Part shown: piece by piece, positions 46,018 through 55,091 of the stretch
Numbering within the stretch: position 1 is the first letter of the stretch
How the letters are laid out: every line of letters starts with the position of its first letter
Origin: Lysobacter_K koreensis
Lineage (GTDB): Bacteria; Pseudomonadota; Gammaproteobacteria; Xanthomonadales; Xanthomonadaceae
Length of the DNA: 64,000 nt
Reading direction: 5' to 3'
Assembly (NCBI RefSeq): GCF_042677045.1
Contig: NZ_JBHTIH010000002.1
Location: 930,001-994,000 of the forward strand
Made by a program: the position numbers and the translations under genes
Notes under the pieces: generated by a model
The model's database searches: none
Seen by the model: only the letters and a program-made list of their open reading frames with translations
Told to the model about the DNA's origin: nothing

Positions 46018-46767
46018 ATGAAACCGTTGCCATCACCGCGGGTGCTGTTGGTCGAGGACGACCCCATCAGCCGCGCCTTCATGAGCGTGGCGCTGGAGGC
46101 CGTGCCGGCCGAAGTCGACAGCGCCGACAGCCTCGCCGCCGCGCTGGCGCTGGCCAATGCGCAGGACTACGCGTTGTGGCTGTTCGACGCGAACCTGCCC
46201 GACGGCAGCGGCGTCGAATTGCTCGCGCGCCTGCGCCACCGCCACCCGCACACGCCTGCGATCGCGCACACCGCGAGCGACGACAAGGCGGTGCTCGATA
46301 CGCTGGCCGTGGCCGGGTTTGCCCGAGTGCTCGTCAAACCGCTGCCGTCGGCCACGCTGCAGCGCGCGGTGCGCAGCGTGCTGGGATTGGGCGACGCCGT
46401 CGGCCAGGCGTCCCGGGACGAGCCACAGGCCGATCCGCCGGCATGGGACGACGAGGCGGCCGCGCTGGCGCTCAACGGCAATCGCGCGCATATCGCCACC
46501 CTGCGCGGGCTGTTCGTGCACGAACTACCGCACGTGCGCGAGCGGATCCGCGCCGACGCGCGCTCGGGCGACCTGGACAGCGTGCGCGCCAGCTTGCACA
46601 AGTTGCGCGCGAGTTGCGGGTTCGTCGGTGCCGCGCGCCTGGGCGTGGCCGTGCGCGAGCTGCACCACCAGGCCGATTCGCCGGTGCTGCTGGCGCGCTT
46701 CGTCGATGCCGCGCAGGACACGTTGGCCGAGTACGAGCGGGTTCAGGACGTCCCGGTGTCCGGCTGA
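46018..46767 (+). CDS. Response regulator receiver - HPt protein
   Basis: 249 residues. A receiver domain (about 8-122) has acidic residues EDD 13-15, phosphoacceptor Asp57 (LFDANLPDGSG) and Lys107. A short linker leads to a histidine phosphotransfer domain (about 145-240) with His194 in LHKLRASCGFVG. There is no DNA-binding or enzymatic output, so it is a phosphorelay intermediate. The partner kinase is not in the window. Its 3' end overlaps that of convergent recO by 25 bases. Confidence 0.87.
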   Translation: MKPLPSPRVLLVEDDPISRAFMSVALEAVPAEVDSADSLAAALALANAQDYALWLFDANLPDGSGVELLARLRHRHPHTPAIAHTASDDKAVLDTLAVAGFARVLVKPLPSATLQRAVRSVLGLGDAVGQASRDEPQADPPAWDDEAAALALNGNRAHIATLRGLFVHELPHVRERIRADARSGDLDSVRASLHKLRASCGFVGAARLGVAVRELHHQADSPVLLARFVDAAQDTLAEYERVQDVPVSG

Positions 46768-47510
46768 GGGTCGGGCATGGCAAGCCGCGCCGGCGACACG
46801 CGCGCGAGGTCACCGAGCATCTCCCACGACTTCAACCCGCGCGGCCCGAGGTGGTGCGCGAGCACCCCGCGCATCGCCCGCCGCAGGCTGGCCAGGTCCG
46901 CGGCCGCCGGCATCGCGTCCTGCGCCAGGGCGAGCAAGGCCTGCCCGGTCGCCGCGCTGCTGCGGTCGCCGTGGCCGCGATCGCTGAGTACGCGCACCGG
47001 GCCTTGCTCCGGGTCCAGGCGATAACGCGCGGCGGGGTCGACCGCGACGTCGCCGTCGTGGCTCCAGTCGAAGCCGAACCCGATCGCCTCCAGCAGGTCG
47101 CGTTCGAACCGACGCAACGTCCAGGCCAGCGACTCACCGGCACGCAGGCGCTCGCGCGCGTGCCGGTAGGCGGCAAACAGTTCCGGCTGCGGGTCGTCGC
47201 GCGGCGCCAGCCGCAGGGTCAATTCATTGAGGTAGAAGCCGGCGAGCATCGCCTCGCCCACCAGCCGCGGCGCGGCGTCGAGCGCCTCGGCCGAGGACAA
47301 CCCGGCCAGCTCGCCGCGTTGCACCGCATCGAAGCGGATCCACTGCAGCGGCTGCAGGGCCGCACGAAGGGGTTGCCGCTTCGGTCCCTGCACGCCGCGC
47401 GCGACCAGGCCGACACGACCCTGGCTGACGGTCAGTACCTCGACCAGCAAACTGGTCTCGCGCCAAGGCCGCGCGTGCAGGACGAACGCCGGTTCGGCCA
47501 CGAAACGCAT
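46743..47510 (-). CDS. recO: DNA repair protein RecO
   Basis: 255-residue mediator that loads RecA with RecR. N-terminal OB-fold (VLHARPWRETSLLVEVLT, GRVGLVARGVQGPK), then the helical domain (GEAMLAGFYLNELTLRL, AYRHARERL). The zinc-cysteine set of some RecO proteins is absent. Last gene of the rpoE...era-recO block, 19 bases after era. Confidence 0.93.
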   Translation of the reverse strand: MRFVAEPAFVLHARPWRETSLLVEVLTVSQGRVGLVARGVQGPKRQPLRAALQPLQWIRFDAVQRGELAGLSSAEALDAAPRLVGEAMLAGFYLNELTLRLAPRDDPQPELFAAYRHARERLRAGESLAWTLRRFERDLLEAIGFGFDWSHDGDVAVDPAARYRLDPEQGPVRVLSDRGHGDRSSAATGQALLALAQDAMPAAADLASLRRAMRGVLAHHLGPRGLKSWEMLGDLARVSPARLAMPDPQPDTGTS

Positions 47511-47529
47511 GGCTCAGTCGCGCCCGTCG

Positions 47530-48438
47530 CTAATCGTGATACCCGAACGCGCGCAACGCGGCCTCGTCGTCCGACCAGCCCTCGCGCACGCGCACCCAGG
47601 TCTGCAGGAACACCTTGGCATCGAACAAGCGCTCCATCTGGATCCGCGACTTGGTGCCGATCTCGCGCAGGCGCTCGCCGCCCTTGCCGATCACGATCGC
47701 CTTCTGGCCGTCGCGTTCGACCCAGATCACCGCGCCGATGCGCAGCATCGTGCCGTCGACCGAGAAGCTTTCGATCTCGACCGTGGTCGCGTACGGCAAC
47801 TCCTCGCCAAGCTGGCGCATCAGCTGCTCGCGCACCAGTTCGCCGGCGAGGAAACGCTGGCTCTTGTCGGTGATCTCGTCTTCGGCGTACAGCGCGTCCT
47901 GTTCGGGCAGGTGCGACAGCACCGTCTTGACCAGGCCTTCCAGTCCGTTGCGCTTGAGCGCGGAGATCGGGTGCACGCCGGCGAAGTCGCGGCCCTCGCT
48001 GACCTTGCCCAGGTACGGGAACAGCTCGGTCTTGTTCTTGATGCGATCGATCTGGTTGACCACGAGTACCACCGGCAGGCCGGCGCCACGCAGGGCCTCG
48101 TAAGCAAAGCTGTCGGCCTCCGTCCATTGGCCGGCACGTACCACCAGCAAGGCGACATCCACGCCCTCCAGCGCGCCGCGCGCGGCGCGATTCATCCAGC
48201 GGTGCATGGCCGAGGACGTCGACGTGCCCTGGTCGCGGTGCAGGCCCGGGGTGTCGACCAGCAGCAGCTGGCCTTCGGGAAACGTCGCGATGCCGAGCAG
48301 GCGGTGGCGGGTGGTTTGCGGCCGCGGCGAGACGATGCTGACCTTGGCCCCGACCAGGGCATTGGTCAGGGTCGACTTGCCGACGTTCGGGCGGCCGATG
48401 ACGGCGACGTGGCCGGCGCGATAGGGGGTGGTGTTCAT
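47530..48438 (-). CDS. era: GTPase Era
   Basis: 302-residue essential GTPase that acts in 16S rRNA maturation and 30S assembly. G1 GRPNVGKST, G3 DTPGLH, G4 NQID, and a C-terminal KH domain (VIGKGGERLREIG). Start at 48438; an upstream in-frame ATG would add six residues. Follows rnc with a 139-base gap holding a dispersed repeat. Confidence 0.96.
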   Translation of the reverse strand: MNTTPYRAGHVAVIGRPNVGKSTLTNALVGAKVSIVSPRPQTTRHRLLGIATFPEGQLLLVDTPGLHRDQGTSTSSAMHRWMNRAARGALEGVDVALLVVRAGQWTEADSFAYEALRGAGLPVVLVVNQIDRIKNKTELFPYLGKVSEGRDFAGVHPISALKRNGLEGLVKTVLSHLPEQDALYAEDEITDKSQRFLAGELVREQLMRQLGEELPYATTVEIESFSVDGTMLRIGAVIWVERDGQKAIVIGKGGERLREIGTKSRIQMERLFDAKVFLQTWVRVREGWSDDEAALRAFGYHD

Positions 48439-48446
48439 GCCGCCAT

Positions 48447-48487
48447 TGTCCCCCAAGCGGACTTCCTTCGGGGCGTCCCCCGAGGGG
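48447..48487. repeat. Dispersed repeat related to 31190-31243
   Basis: CTTCCTTCGGGGCGTCCCCC is shared (one mismatch) with the sequence at the 3' end of yigZ. Both contain the palindromic CCCCCGAGGGGG/CCTTCGGGG-type cores. It lies between rnc and era. Confidence 0.6.
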
Positions 48488-48577
48488 GCCGGACGTAGGC
48501 AGAGTCAAACCCGCCGACAGGTCCGGCACGTGCGCCGGAAGCGGATGCGAAACGCGCAGCACCTGGCTGCGCGGCCG

Positions 48578-49255
48578 TCAGTCGGCCGCGGCCAGCTGCA
48601 GCAACGCCGCTTCCGCCGCGAGCTGCTCGGCCGCACGCCGCGAACCGCCCTCGCCTTCGCTGACGAGCGCCGGCTGCGCCAGCGTGCAACTGACGCGGAA
48701 GCTCTTGGCGTGCTCCTCGCCGGTTTCCGACAGCAGGGTGTACACCGGCAGCGGTTTCTGGCGGCCCTGCAGCCACTCTTGCAGACGCGTCTTCGCGTCC
48801 TTGCCGACCTTGTGCGGCGGTGGTAGCGCGGCCATCGCCGGCTCGAACCACGGCAGCACCGCGGCGCGGCAGGCCTCGAAGCCGGCATCGAGGTAGATCG
48901 CCGCGACCAATGCCTCGAGCGCATCGGCCAGGATCGAATCGCGGCGGTGGCCGCCGGACTTCATCTCCCCGGGTCCGAGGATCAGGCGCGACCCCAGGTC
49001 GAGTTCGCGCGCGATCGGCGCCAGCGCCGACTCGCGCACCAGCTCGGCGCGGGTGCGGGTCAGGGCGCCTTCGTCGGCCTGCGGCCAGCGCAAGTACAGC
49101 GCCTCGGCGATAAGCAGGTTGACCAGGCCATCGCCGAGGAATTCGAGGCGCTCGTTGTGCGGCGCGCCGGCACTGCGATGGGTCAAGGCCTGCGTGAGCA
49201 GGCGCGTATCGCGAAAACTGTATGGCGCGAAGCGCTGGTCGATACGTTCAATCAA
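48578..49255 (-). CDS. rnc: Ribonuclease III
   Basis: 225-residue double-strand RNA endonuclease for rRNA and mRNA processing. Catalytic motif NERLEFLGDGLVNLLIAE (the usual Ser after GD is Gly) and second acidic motif DALEALVAAIYLDAGFE, then a C-terminal dsRBD (KTRLQEWLQGRQ, SRRAAEQLAAEAALLQL). It starts six bases after the DUF4845 gene stop. Confidence 0.95.
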   Translation of the reverse strand: MIERIDQRFAPYSFRDTRLLTQALTHRSAGAPHNERLEFLGDGLVNLLIAEALYLRWPQADEGALTRTRAELVRESALAPIARELDLGSRLILGPGEMKSGGHRRDSILADALEALVAAIYLDAGFEACRAAVLPWFEPAMAALPPPHKVGKDAKTRLQEWLQGRQKPLPVYTLLSETGEEHAKSFRVSCTLAQPALVSEGEGGSRRAAEQLAAEAALLQLAAAD

Positions 49256-49261
49256 GCCGCG

Positions 49262-49639
49262 TCACTCGACTGCCGAGCGCCGAAGTTCCTTGACCGCGTT
49301 GAACTTGCCAACCACATCGATATTCGCGATCAGCGGTTTGCGCACTTCGTAGTCAACCGTCATCTCGAAGCCGGCGTCCTTGCGAACGATCTTGACGTGC
49401 TCGGGCTTGATGTTCTCGGCATAGCTGATGTACAGCCGGCGGAAAAACAGGTCCTTGATCTTGGCCGTGTCCTGGTTGGCGATGCCCGGCTCGTTGGCCA
49501 GCCCCGCCATGGCCTGCTTGACGGCGTAGTACTCCGAATACATCGGGATCAGCTTCATGCCCATGTAGACGAACACGCCGACCACCGCCAGTACGATAAT
49601 GAACCCGATCAGGGTCATGCCACTTTGCGTACGCTTCAT
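49262..49639 (-). CDS. DUF4845 family membrane protein
   Basis: 125 residues. The N-terminus resembles type IV pilin-like sequences (GMTLIGFIIVLAVVGVFVYMGMKLIPMY), with one membrane helix and a small periplasmic domain. This family is regularly found between lepB and rnc in gammaproteobacteria; its function is unknown. Start at 49639 is supported by GGGGAG upstream. Confidence 0.88.
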   Translation of the reverse strand: MKRTQSGMTLIGFIIVLAVVGVFVYMGMKLIPMYSEYYAVKQAMAGLANEPGIANQDTAKIKDLFFRRLYISYAENIKPEHVKIVRKDAGFEMTVDYEVRKPLIANIDVVGKFNAVKELRRSAVE

Positions 49640-49677
49640 CCGATCACTCCCCATTTGTCACGGACCCCAAGAAACGA

Positions 49678-50463
49678 TTACTGGATGCGGCTGCCGACGC
49701 GCGAGAAATCCACGCCGCCGTCGATGTGCATCCAGATCAGGAACGCCTTCCCGCGCAGGTTCTGCTCCGGCAGGAAGCCCCAGTATCGGCTGTCTTCGCT
49801 GTTGTCGCGATTGTCGCCCATCACGAAATAGTGCCCCGGCGGGACTTCCCATTCGCCCTCGCCCTGATCGAGGAACGGCAGGTCGGTGCGCTCCAGGACG
49901 CGATGCTCGCGCCCGGGCAACGTCTCGCGCAACTCCTCGGCACCGGTCATCTCGGTGCCGTTGCCCTTGCCCTCGTAGACGCCCAGCGGCGCGTAGCCCA
50001 GCGGTTCGCCATTCAGGGTGACCTGGTTGTCGTGGTAACCCACCCGGTCGCCCGGCAGCCCGACCACGCGCTTGATCCAGTCCTGGTCCGGGTGGTGCGG
50101 CGGCCGGAACACCACCACGTCGCCGCGCTCGGGCGCGCCCAGGCCCACGAACTTCTTGTTGGTGATCGGCAGGCGCAGGCCGTAGGTGAACTTGTTGACC
50201 AGGATGAAGTCGCCCGTGAGCAGGGTCGGCATCATCGAATTGGACGGGATCCGGAAGGGTTCCGCGATGAAGCTGCGCAACACCAGCACCACCAGCAGCA
50301 CCGGGAAGAACGCCTTCGAGTAGTCGATGACCAGCGGCTCGCTGCCGTCGTCGAGCAGGCCCTGCGCGGCGGCACGGCGCTTGGCGAAGACCAGCTTGTC
50401 GAGCAGCCAGACCAGGCCGGTAAACGCCGTCAGGACCACCAGTGCGATTTCGAACCAACGCAT
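49678..50463 (-). CDS. lepB: Signal peptidase I
   Basis: 261-residue inner-membrane protease that removes Sec/Tat signal peptides. Two N-terminal transmembrane helices. The catalytic dyad is Ser76 (RIPSNSMMPTL) and Lys131 (DWIKRVVGLPGD). The C-terminal GHYFVMGDNRDNSEDSRYWG is complete. Downstream of lepA, with an inverted repeat between the two. Confidence 0.96.
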   Translation of the reverse strand: MRWFEIALVVLTAFTGLVWLLDKLVFAKRRAAAQGLLDDGSEPLVIDYSKAFFPVLLVVLVLRSFIAEPFRIPSNSMMPTLLTGDFILVNKFTYGLRLPITNKKFVGLGAPERGDVVVFRPPHHPDQDWIKRVVGLPGDRVGYHDNQVTLNGEPLGYAPLGVYEGKGNGTEMTGAEELRETLPGREHRVLERTDLPFLDQGEGEWEVPPGHYFVMGDNRDNSEDSRYWGFLPEQNLRGKAFLIWMHIDGGVDFSRVGSRIQ

Positions 50464-50483
50464 ACCTTTTCCTTAGGGTTCAA

Positions 50484-50612
50484 AAGCGGGAACAGGGAAT
50501 GGGGAACGGGAAAATGAAACTGCGGGGCGTATTCCACCGCCTGTCCGGATGAAGCCGCGAAAAACCGCCGTCGCGGGCCAGCATCCCCGTTCCCTGTTCC
50601 CTGTTCCCGCCT
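50484..50612. repeat. Inverted repeat pair (GCGGGAACAGGGAAYRGGGAACGGG) between lepA and lepB
   Basis: The left arm at 50486-50511 and right arm at 50584-50610 are inverted copies of a GGGAACAGGGAA-type sequence. The arms are about 100 bases apart. It is the same doublet layout as the REP-like pairs elsewhere, but without a GTAG head. Confidence 0.75.
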
Positions 50613-52406
50613 TTACTTGTTATCGACCTGCAGCACCGCCAGGAACGCTTCCTGCGGAATCTCCACGCTGCCCACCTGCTTCATGCGCTTCTTGCCGGCC
50701 TTCTGCTTCTCCAACAGCTTCTTCTTGCGGCTGATGTCGCCACCGTAGCATTTGGCCAGCACGTTCTTGCGCATCGCCTTGACCGTGCTGCGGGCGATGA
50801 TCTGCGAGCCGACCGCGGCCTGGATGGCGACGTCGAACATCTGCCGCGGGATCAGCTCGCGCATCTTCTCGGCGATCTCGCGGCCGCGGCGGTCGGCATG
50901 GGCGCGGTGGGTGATGATGCTGAGCGCGTCGACCTTGTCGCCGTTGATCAGAGTATCGACACGCACGAACGGGCCGGCCTCGAAGCGCACGAAGTGGTAG
51001 TCCAGCGATGCGTAGCCGCGCGACACCGACTTGAGGCGGTCGAAGAAATCCAGCACCACCTCGGCCATTGGCAGCTCGTAGCTGATCTGCACCTGGTTGC
51101 CCATGTAGGTGATGCCGATCTGGCTGCCGCGCTTCTCCTCGCACAAGGTGATGCAGTTGCCGACGTAGTCCGGCGGGGTGAGGATGTTGGCGCGGATGAT
51201 CGGCTCGCGGACTTCCTCGATCAGGTTGGTCTGCGGCAGCTTGGCCGGGTTGTCCAGCGGCATCACCGTGCCATCGGTCTTGAGCACTTCGTAGACCACC
51301 GTGGGCGCGGTGCTGATCAGGTTGAGGTCGTACTCGCGCTCCAGGCGCTCCTGCACGATCTCCATGTGCAGCATGCCCAGGAATCCGCAGCGGAAGCCGA
51401 AGCCCATCGCCTCGGAGCTCTCCGGCTCGAAGCGCAGCGCCGCGTCATTGAGGCGCAGTTTCTCCAGTGCCTCGCGCAGGTCGGGGTAATCCTCGGCGTC
51501 AACCGGGAACAGGCCGGCGAACACGCGCGGCTGCATTTCCTGGAAGCCCGGCAATGGCTTGGCCGCGGGATCGGACGCCAGGGTCAGGGTGTCGCCGACC
51601 GGGGCGCCGTGCACGTCCTTGATCGAGGCGTTGATCCAGCCCACTTCGCCGGCGCCCAGCTTGGGCAGGTCGGTGCGCTTGGGGGTGAACACGCCGACCT
51701 TGTCGACCAGGTGGGTGCGCCCGGTCGACATCACCAGGATCTTGCTGCCGGGCCGGATCTCGCCCTGCATCACCCGCACCAGCGAGACCACACCGAGGTA
51801 GTTGTCGAACCACGAGTCGATGATCAGCGCCTGCAGCTTGTCGGTGTCGCGCGGCTTCGGCGGCGGGATGCGGTGCACGATCGCCTCGAGCACGTCGACG
51901 ACGTTGAGGCCGGTCTTGGCGCTGATCGCGACCGCGTCCTCGGCATCAATGCCGATCACCGCCTCGATCTCGGCCTTGGCGCGCTCGACGTCGGCCGTGG
52001 GCAGGTCGATCTTGTTGATCACCGGCACCACTTCCAGGCCCTGCTCGACCGCGGTGTAGCAGTTGGCGACCGACTGCGCCTCGACGCCTTGCGCGGCGTC
52101 GACCACCAGCAGCGCGCCCTCGCAGGCGGCCAGCGAGCGGCTGACCTCGTAACTGAAGTCGACGTGGCCGGGGGTATCGATGAAATTGAGCTGGTAGGTC
52201 AGCCCGTCCTTGGCCGTGTACGGCAGCGAGACGGACTGGGCCTTGATGGTGATGCCGCGCTCGCGCTCGATCGGGTTGCTGTCGAGCACCTGCGCTTCCA
52301 TCTCGCGGGCCTGCAGGCCGCCGCAGAGCTGGATGATGCGGTCGGCGAGCGTCGACTTGCCGTGGTCGACGTGGGCGATGATGGAAAAGTTTCGGATCAG
52401 CTGCAT
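50613..52406 (-). CDS. lepA: Elongation factor 4 (LepA)
   Basis: 597-residue translational GTPase that influences translation initiation and ribosome assembly. G1 AHVDHGKST, switch II DTPGHVDFSYEV, G4 NKID, and the LepA-specific C-terminal domain (RSTVKAMRKNVLAKCYGGDISRKKKLL, GSVEIPQEAFLAVL). Usual length. Confidence 0.98.
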   Translation of the reverse strand: MQLIRNFSIIAHVDHGKSTLADRIIQLCGGLQAREMEAQVLDSNPIERERGITIKAQSVSLPYTAKDGLTYQLNFIDTPGHVDFSYEVSRSLAACEGALLVVDAAQGVEAQSVANCYTAVEQGLEVVPVINKIDLPTADVERAKAEIEAVIGIDAEDAVAISAKTGLNVVDVLEAIVHRIPPPKPRDTDKLQALIIDSWFDNYLGVVSLVRVMQGEIRPGSKILVMSTGRTHLVDKVGVFTPKRTDLPKLGAGEVGWINASIKDVHGAPVGDTLTLASDPAAKPLPGFQEMQPRVFAGLFPVDAEDYPDLREALEKLRLNDAALRFEPESSEAMGFGFRCGFLGMLHMEIVQERLEREYDLNLISTAPTVVYEVLKTDGTVMPLDNPAKLPQTNLIEEVREPIIRANILTPPDYVGNCITLCEEKRGSQIGITYMGNQVQISYELPMAEVVLDFFDRLKSVSRGYASLDYHFVRFEAGPFVRVDTLINGDKVDALSIITHRAHADRRGREIAEKMRELIPRQMFDVAIQAAVGSQIIARSTVKAMRKNVLAKCYGGDISRKKKLLEKQKAGKKRMKQVGSVEIPQEAFLAVLQVDNK

Positions 52407-52522
52407 GCTAGGACGCGTCGGCTCGCGATAAATCGATGAAATAACGCGCGATTATCGCATGAACCCGCGCCCTCCCGGCCGGCAGGTGCCGGCCGGAATG
52501 GCCCTGTCGCGGCCCCGAGGGC

Positions 52523-54049
52523 TTAGCCGACGTCGGCGCCCGCGGTGACCGCCACAAACTGGGTGGCGCCGCCGCGGCGAACCAGCAGCATCACCGTCTG
52601 CCCGGACTTGACCCCGGCCAGTTCACGATTGAGCGCGGCCGCGCTGCCGACGGCGTTGCGGCCGACCGAGAGGATCACGTCGCCGGCGCGCAGGCCGGCC
52701 TCGCGCGCGGACTCGCCGGTGACCTGGGCCAGGCGCACGCCTTCGTCGGCCTGCAGGCCCAGGCGTTGGCGCTCGGTGGGCGCGATGTCCTGCGCGATCA
52801 GGCCCAGCGCATTGGCGGCGGCCGGGGCGGACGGCGCGGCGTCCGGGGCCGGCGCGGTGCCGGCATTCGCGGCGACCCCGCCGTCGAGTTCGCCCAGCAC
52901 CACGCTCAATTCGCGCGGCCGGCCTTCGCGCAGCACCGTGATCTTCGCGCGCGAGCCCGGCGCCATCGCGCCGACCAACGGCGGCAGGTCGCTGGACAGG
53001 TTGACCGGCTGGCCGTTGACCGCGCGGATCACGTCCATGCGCTGGATGCCGGCCTTGGCCGCGGCGCTGCCGGCCACGACGTCGGCCACCAGCGCGCCGC
53101 TGGAGTCGGGCAAGCCCAGGCCGCGCGCGGTTTCGCTGTCGATCTGCTGCACTTGCACGCCGAGCTGGCCGCGGCTGACCCGGCCGGTCGCGCGCAGCTG
53201 CTGCACCGCGTTCATCGCCACGTCGATCGGGATCGCGAAGCTCACGCCCATGTAGCCGCCGGAGTTGGAGAAGATCTGCGAGTTGATGCCGACCACCTCG
53301 CCGCGGGTGTTGAGCAGCGGCCCGCCCGAGTTGCCGCGGTTGATCGCGACATCGGTCTGGATGAAGGGCACGTACTGCTGGTTCGCATAGGGGTTGGCGC
53401 GGCCGACCGCACTGACGATGCCGGCGGTGACCGAATGATCGAGCCCGAACGGCGACCCGATCGCGACCACCCACTGCCCGGCCTTGAGCTGCTGCGAGCT
53501 GCCGGTGCGCAAGGCCGGCAGGCCCTTGCCCTCGATCTTCAGCAGCGCGACATCGGACTGTTCGTCGCTGCCGACGACCTTGGCGGTGAACTCGCGGCGA
53601 TCGGACAGACGCACCGTGACCGTGCCGGCGCCGTCGACGACGTGGTGGTTGGTCAGTACGAAACCGTCGTCGGAAATCAGGAAGCCCGTGCCCTGCGACA
53701 TGCCGCCACCGCGCGGGCCACCGGGACCTTGCGGGCCCTGCGGGCCGGGCACGGGCATTTCGTCGCCGAAGAAGCGGCGGAAGAACTCCGGAATCTCGGC
53801 ATCGTCTGGCAGCTGCCCGCGGACCGGGCGGCGCGGGGCGATCTCGGCGCTGATGCTGACCACGGCCGGGCCGACCTGCTGCACGAGGTTGGTGAAATCC
53901 GGCAGCCCGGACACCATCGGCACCGCCGGCGGCGCGGTCGAGGGCACCGGCAGGATGGGGGCAGCGTTCGGGGCCTGCGCGGTGCAGGCGATCGGCAGTG
54001 CGGCGGCGAGCGCGCCGAGCAAGGCGATGGTGTGGAGCGGTCGGTTCAT
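52523..54049 (-). CDS. mucD: Do-family periplasmic serine protease (MucD/DegP-like)
   Basis: 508 residues with an N-terminal signal (MNRPLHTIALLGALAAALPIACTAQA). The trypsin-like domain has His in TNHHVVDGAG, Asp in EQSDVALLKI and Ser in NRGNSGGPLL. Two PDZ domains follow (about 290-375 and 410-500). It degrades misfolded envelope proteins. Placement after rpoE-rseA matches the envelope-stress operon of xanthomonads and pseudomonads. Confidence 0.95.
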   Translation of the reverse strand: MNRPLHTIALLGALAAALPIACTAQAPNAAPILPVPSTAPPAVPMVSGLPDFTNLVQQVGPAVVSISAEIAPRRPVRGQLPDDAEIPEFFRRFFGDEMPVPGPQGPQGPGGPRGGGMSQGTGFLISDDGFVLTNHHVVDGAGTVTVRLSDRREFTAKVVGSDEQSDVALLKIEGKGLPALRTGSSQQLKAGQWVVAIGSPFGLDHSVTAGIVSAVGRANPYANQQYVPFIQTDVAINRGNSGGPLLNTRGEVVGINSQIFSNSGGYMGVSFAIPIDVAMNAVQQLRATGRVSRGQLGVQVQQIDSETARGLGLPDSSGALVADVVAGSAAAKAGIQRMDVIRAVNGQPVNLSSDLPPLVGAMAPGSRAKITVLREGRPRELSVVLGELDGGVAANAGTAPAPDAAPSAPAAANALGLIAQDIAPTERQRLGLQADEGVRLAQVTGESAREAGLRAGDVILSVGRNAVGSAAALNRELAGVKSGQTVMLLVRRGGATQFVAVTAGADVG

Positions 54050-54143
54050 GGAATCGGCCTCGAAGTCTCGGGGGAAGAGAGAGTCAGGGGCGCCACGCGG
54101 GGAGCACGCGCGGTGTGCCGGTCGGGGTGCTCGCGGTGGCCGG

Positions 54144-55091
54144 TCAGGGACGCGGCCCGTCGCCGCCCGGCACGGCCGCGGCCGCGCCTTCGTCGGCCGG
54201 CATGCGCGGCTCGAACGGATAGAACGAAGGCGAGCTGGCGGTGCTGCTGCCGAAACCCGCCGTCAGCGCACCGGACGCCGCGGGGTAGTTCGGCAACACC
54301 GCACGGGGCCACGGACGGGTCGCGACTTCGGCCTGCGCCGGCTGGAATGGGTTGCCGGTCGTGGCCGACGCAATTGGCGCGTTGACCGCGATCGCGGTGG
54401 CCGATGCCGCGGCAACAACGGGTGTCTCGGTTCGGCGCTGCGCCACGCGCAACGCCGCGCGTTGGCTTTGCCCACGCGAACGTCGCTCGGCGACACGACG
54501 CGGCACTTCGGCAACCGCCGCTGCCGCCACGGCCAGCCCTGCGTTGTCAGCCGACGGTGCCGGGGCGATGGGCTCCACGCGGCCCGGATCGACCGAGGTC
54601 AGACCCGCACCTGCATTTGCCGGTACGGACGGATCCACCGCGGCCAGCTGGGTCAGTGGAACCGGCGGGGCGGTGCCGGGCGTGAACGGGCGCGCGACGA
54701 ACAACGCGACCAGCGCCACCGACGCGGCCAGGGCCGCGCCGCCCACCCAACCTGCACTCCAGCGTGGACGGGTGCTGCGACGCGGTGTCGACCCCGCCGC
54801 CACAGCCGACCCCATTGCCGCCTGCAACGCCGGATCGATCGCGTGCACGGGCTCGATCGCGATCGCGGCGGCGACCCGGTCGGCGAAATCGCCCGGTGCG
54901 ATCGCCGTGGTCTGCCCACGCAGCACGTCGCCAAGCAGTTGCCAACGCCCGCACGCCTGGCGCCAGTGCGCGTCGTGGCCGAGCCGCTTCAGCGCGAAGC
55001 GCGCGGCATCGCCGCGCAACTCGCCGTCGAACAGCGCGCTGCAGGTGTCCAGGTCGGTGGCCAAGCCGGTATTTGGGGTATCGGGTGTCAT
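54144..55091 (-). CDS. rseA: Sigma-E anti-sigma factor RseA-like
   Basis: 315-residue membrane anti-sigma factor. The N-terminal RseA domain (CSALFDGELRGDAARFALKRL, WRQACGRWQLLGDVLRGQ) would bind RpoE. One transmembrane helix lies at about 128-150 (GGAALAASVALVALFVARPF), and a long Ala/Pro-rich periplasmic part follows. The ATG overlaps the rpoE stop (ATGA). Release of RpoE by regulated proteolysis is inferred from the family. Confidence 0.9.
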   Translation of the reverse strand: MTPDTPNTGLATDLDTCSALFDGELRGDAARFALKRLGHDAHWRQACGRWQLLGDVLRGQTTAIAPGDFADRVAAAIAIEPVHAIDPALQAAMGSAVAAGSTPRRSTRPRWSAGWVGGAALAASVALVALFVARPFTPGTAPPVPLTQLAAVDPSVPANAGAGLTSVDPGRVEPIAPAPSADNAGLAVAAAAVAEVPRRVAERRSRGQSQRAALRVAQRRTETPVVAAASATAIAVNAPIASATTGNPFQPAQAEVATRPWPRAVLPNYPAASGALTAGFGSSTASSPSFYPFEPRMPADEGAAAAVPGGDGPRP

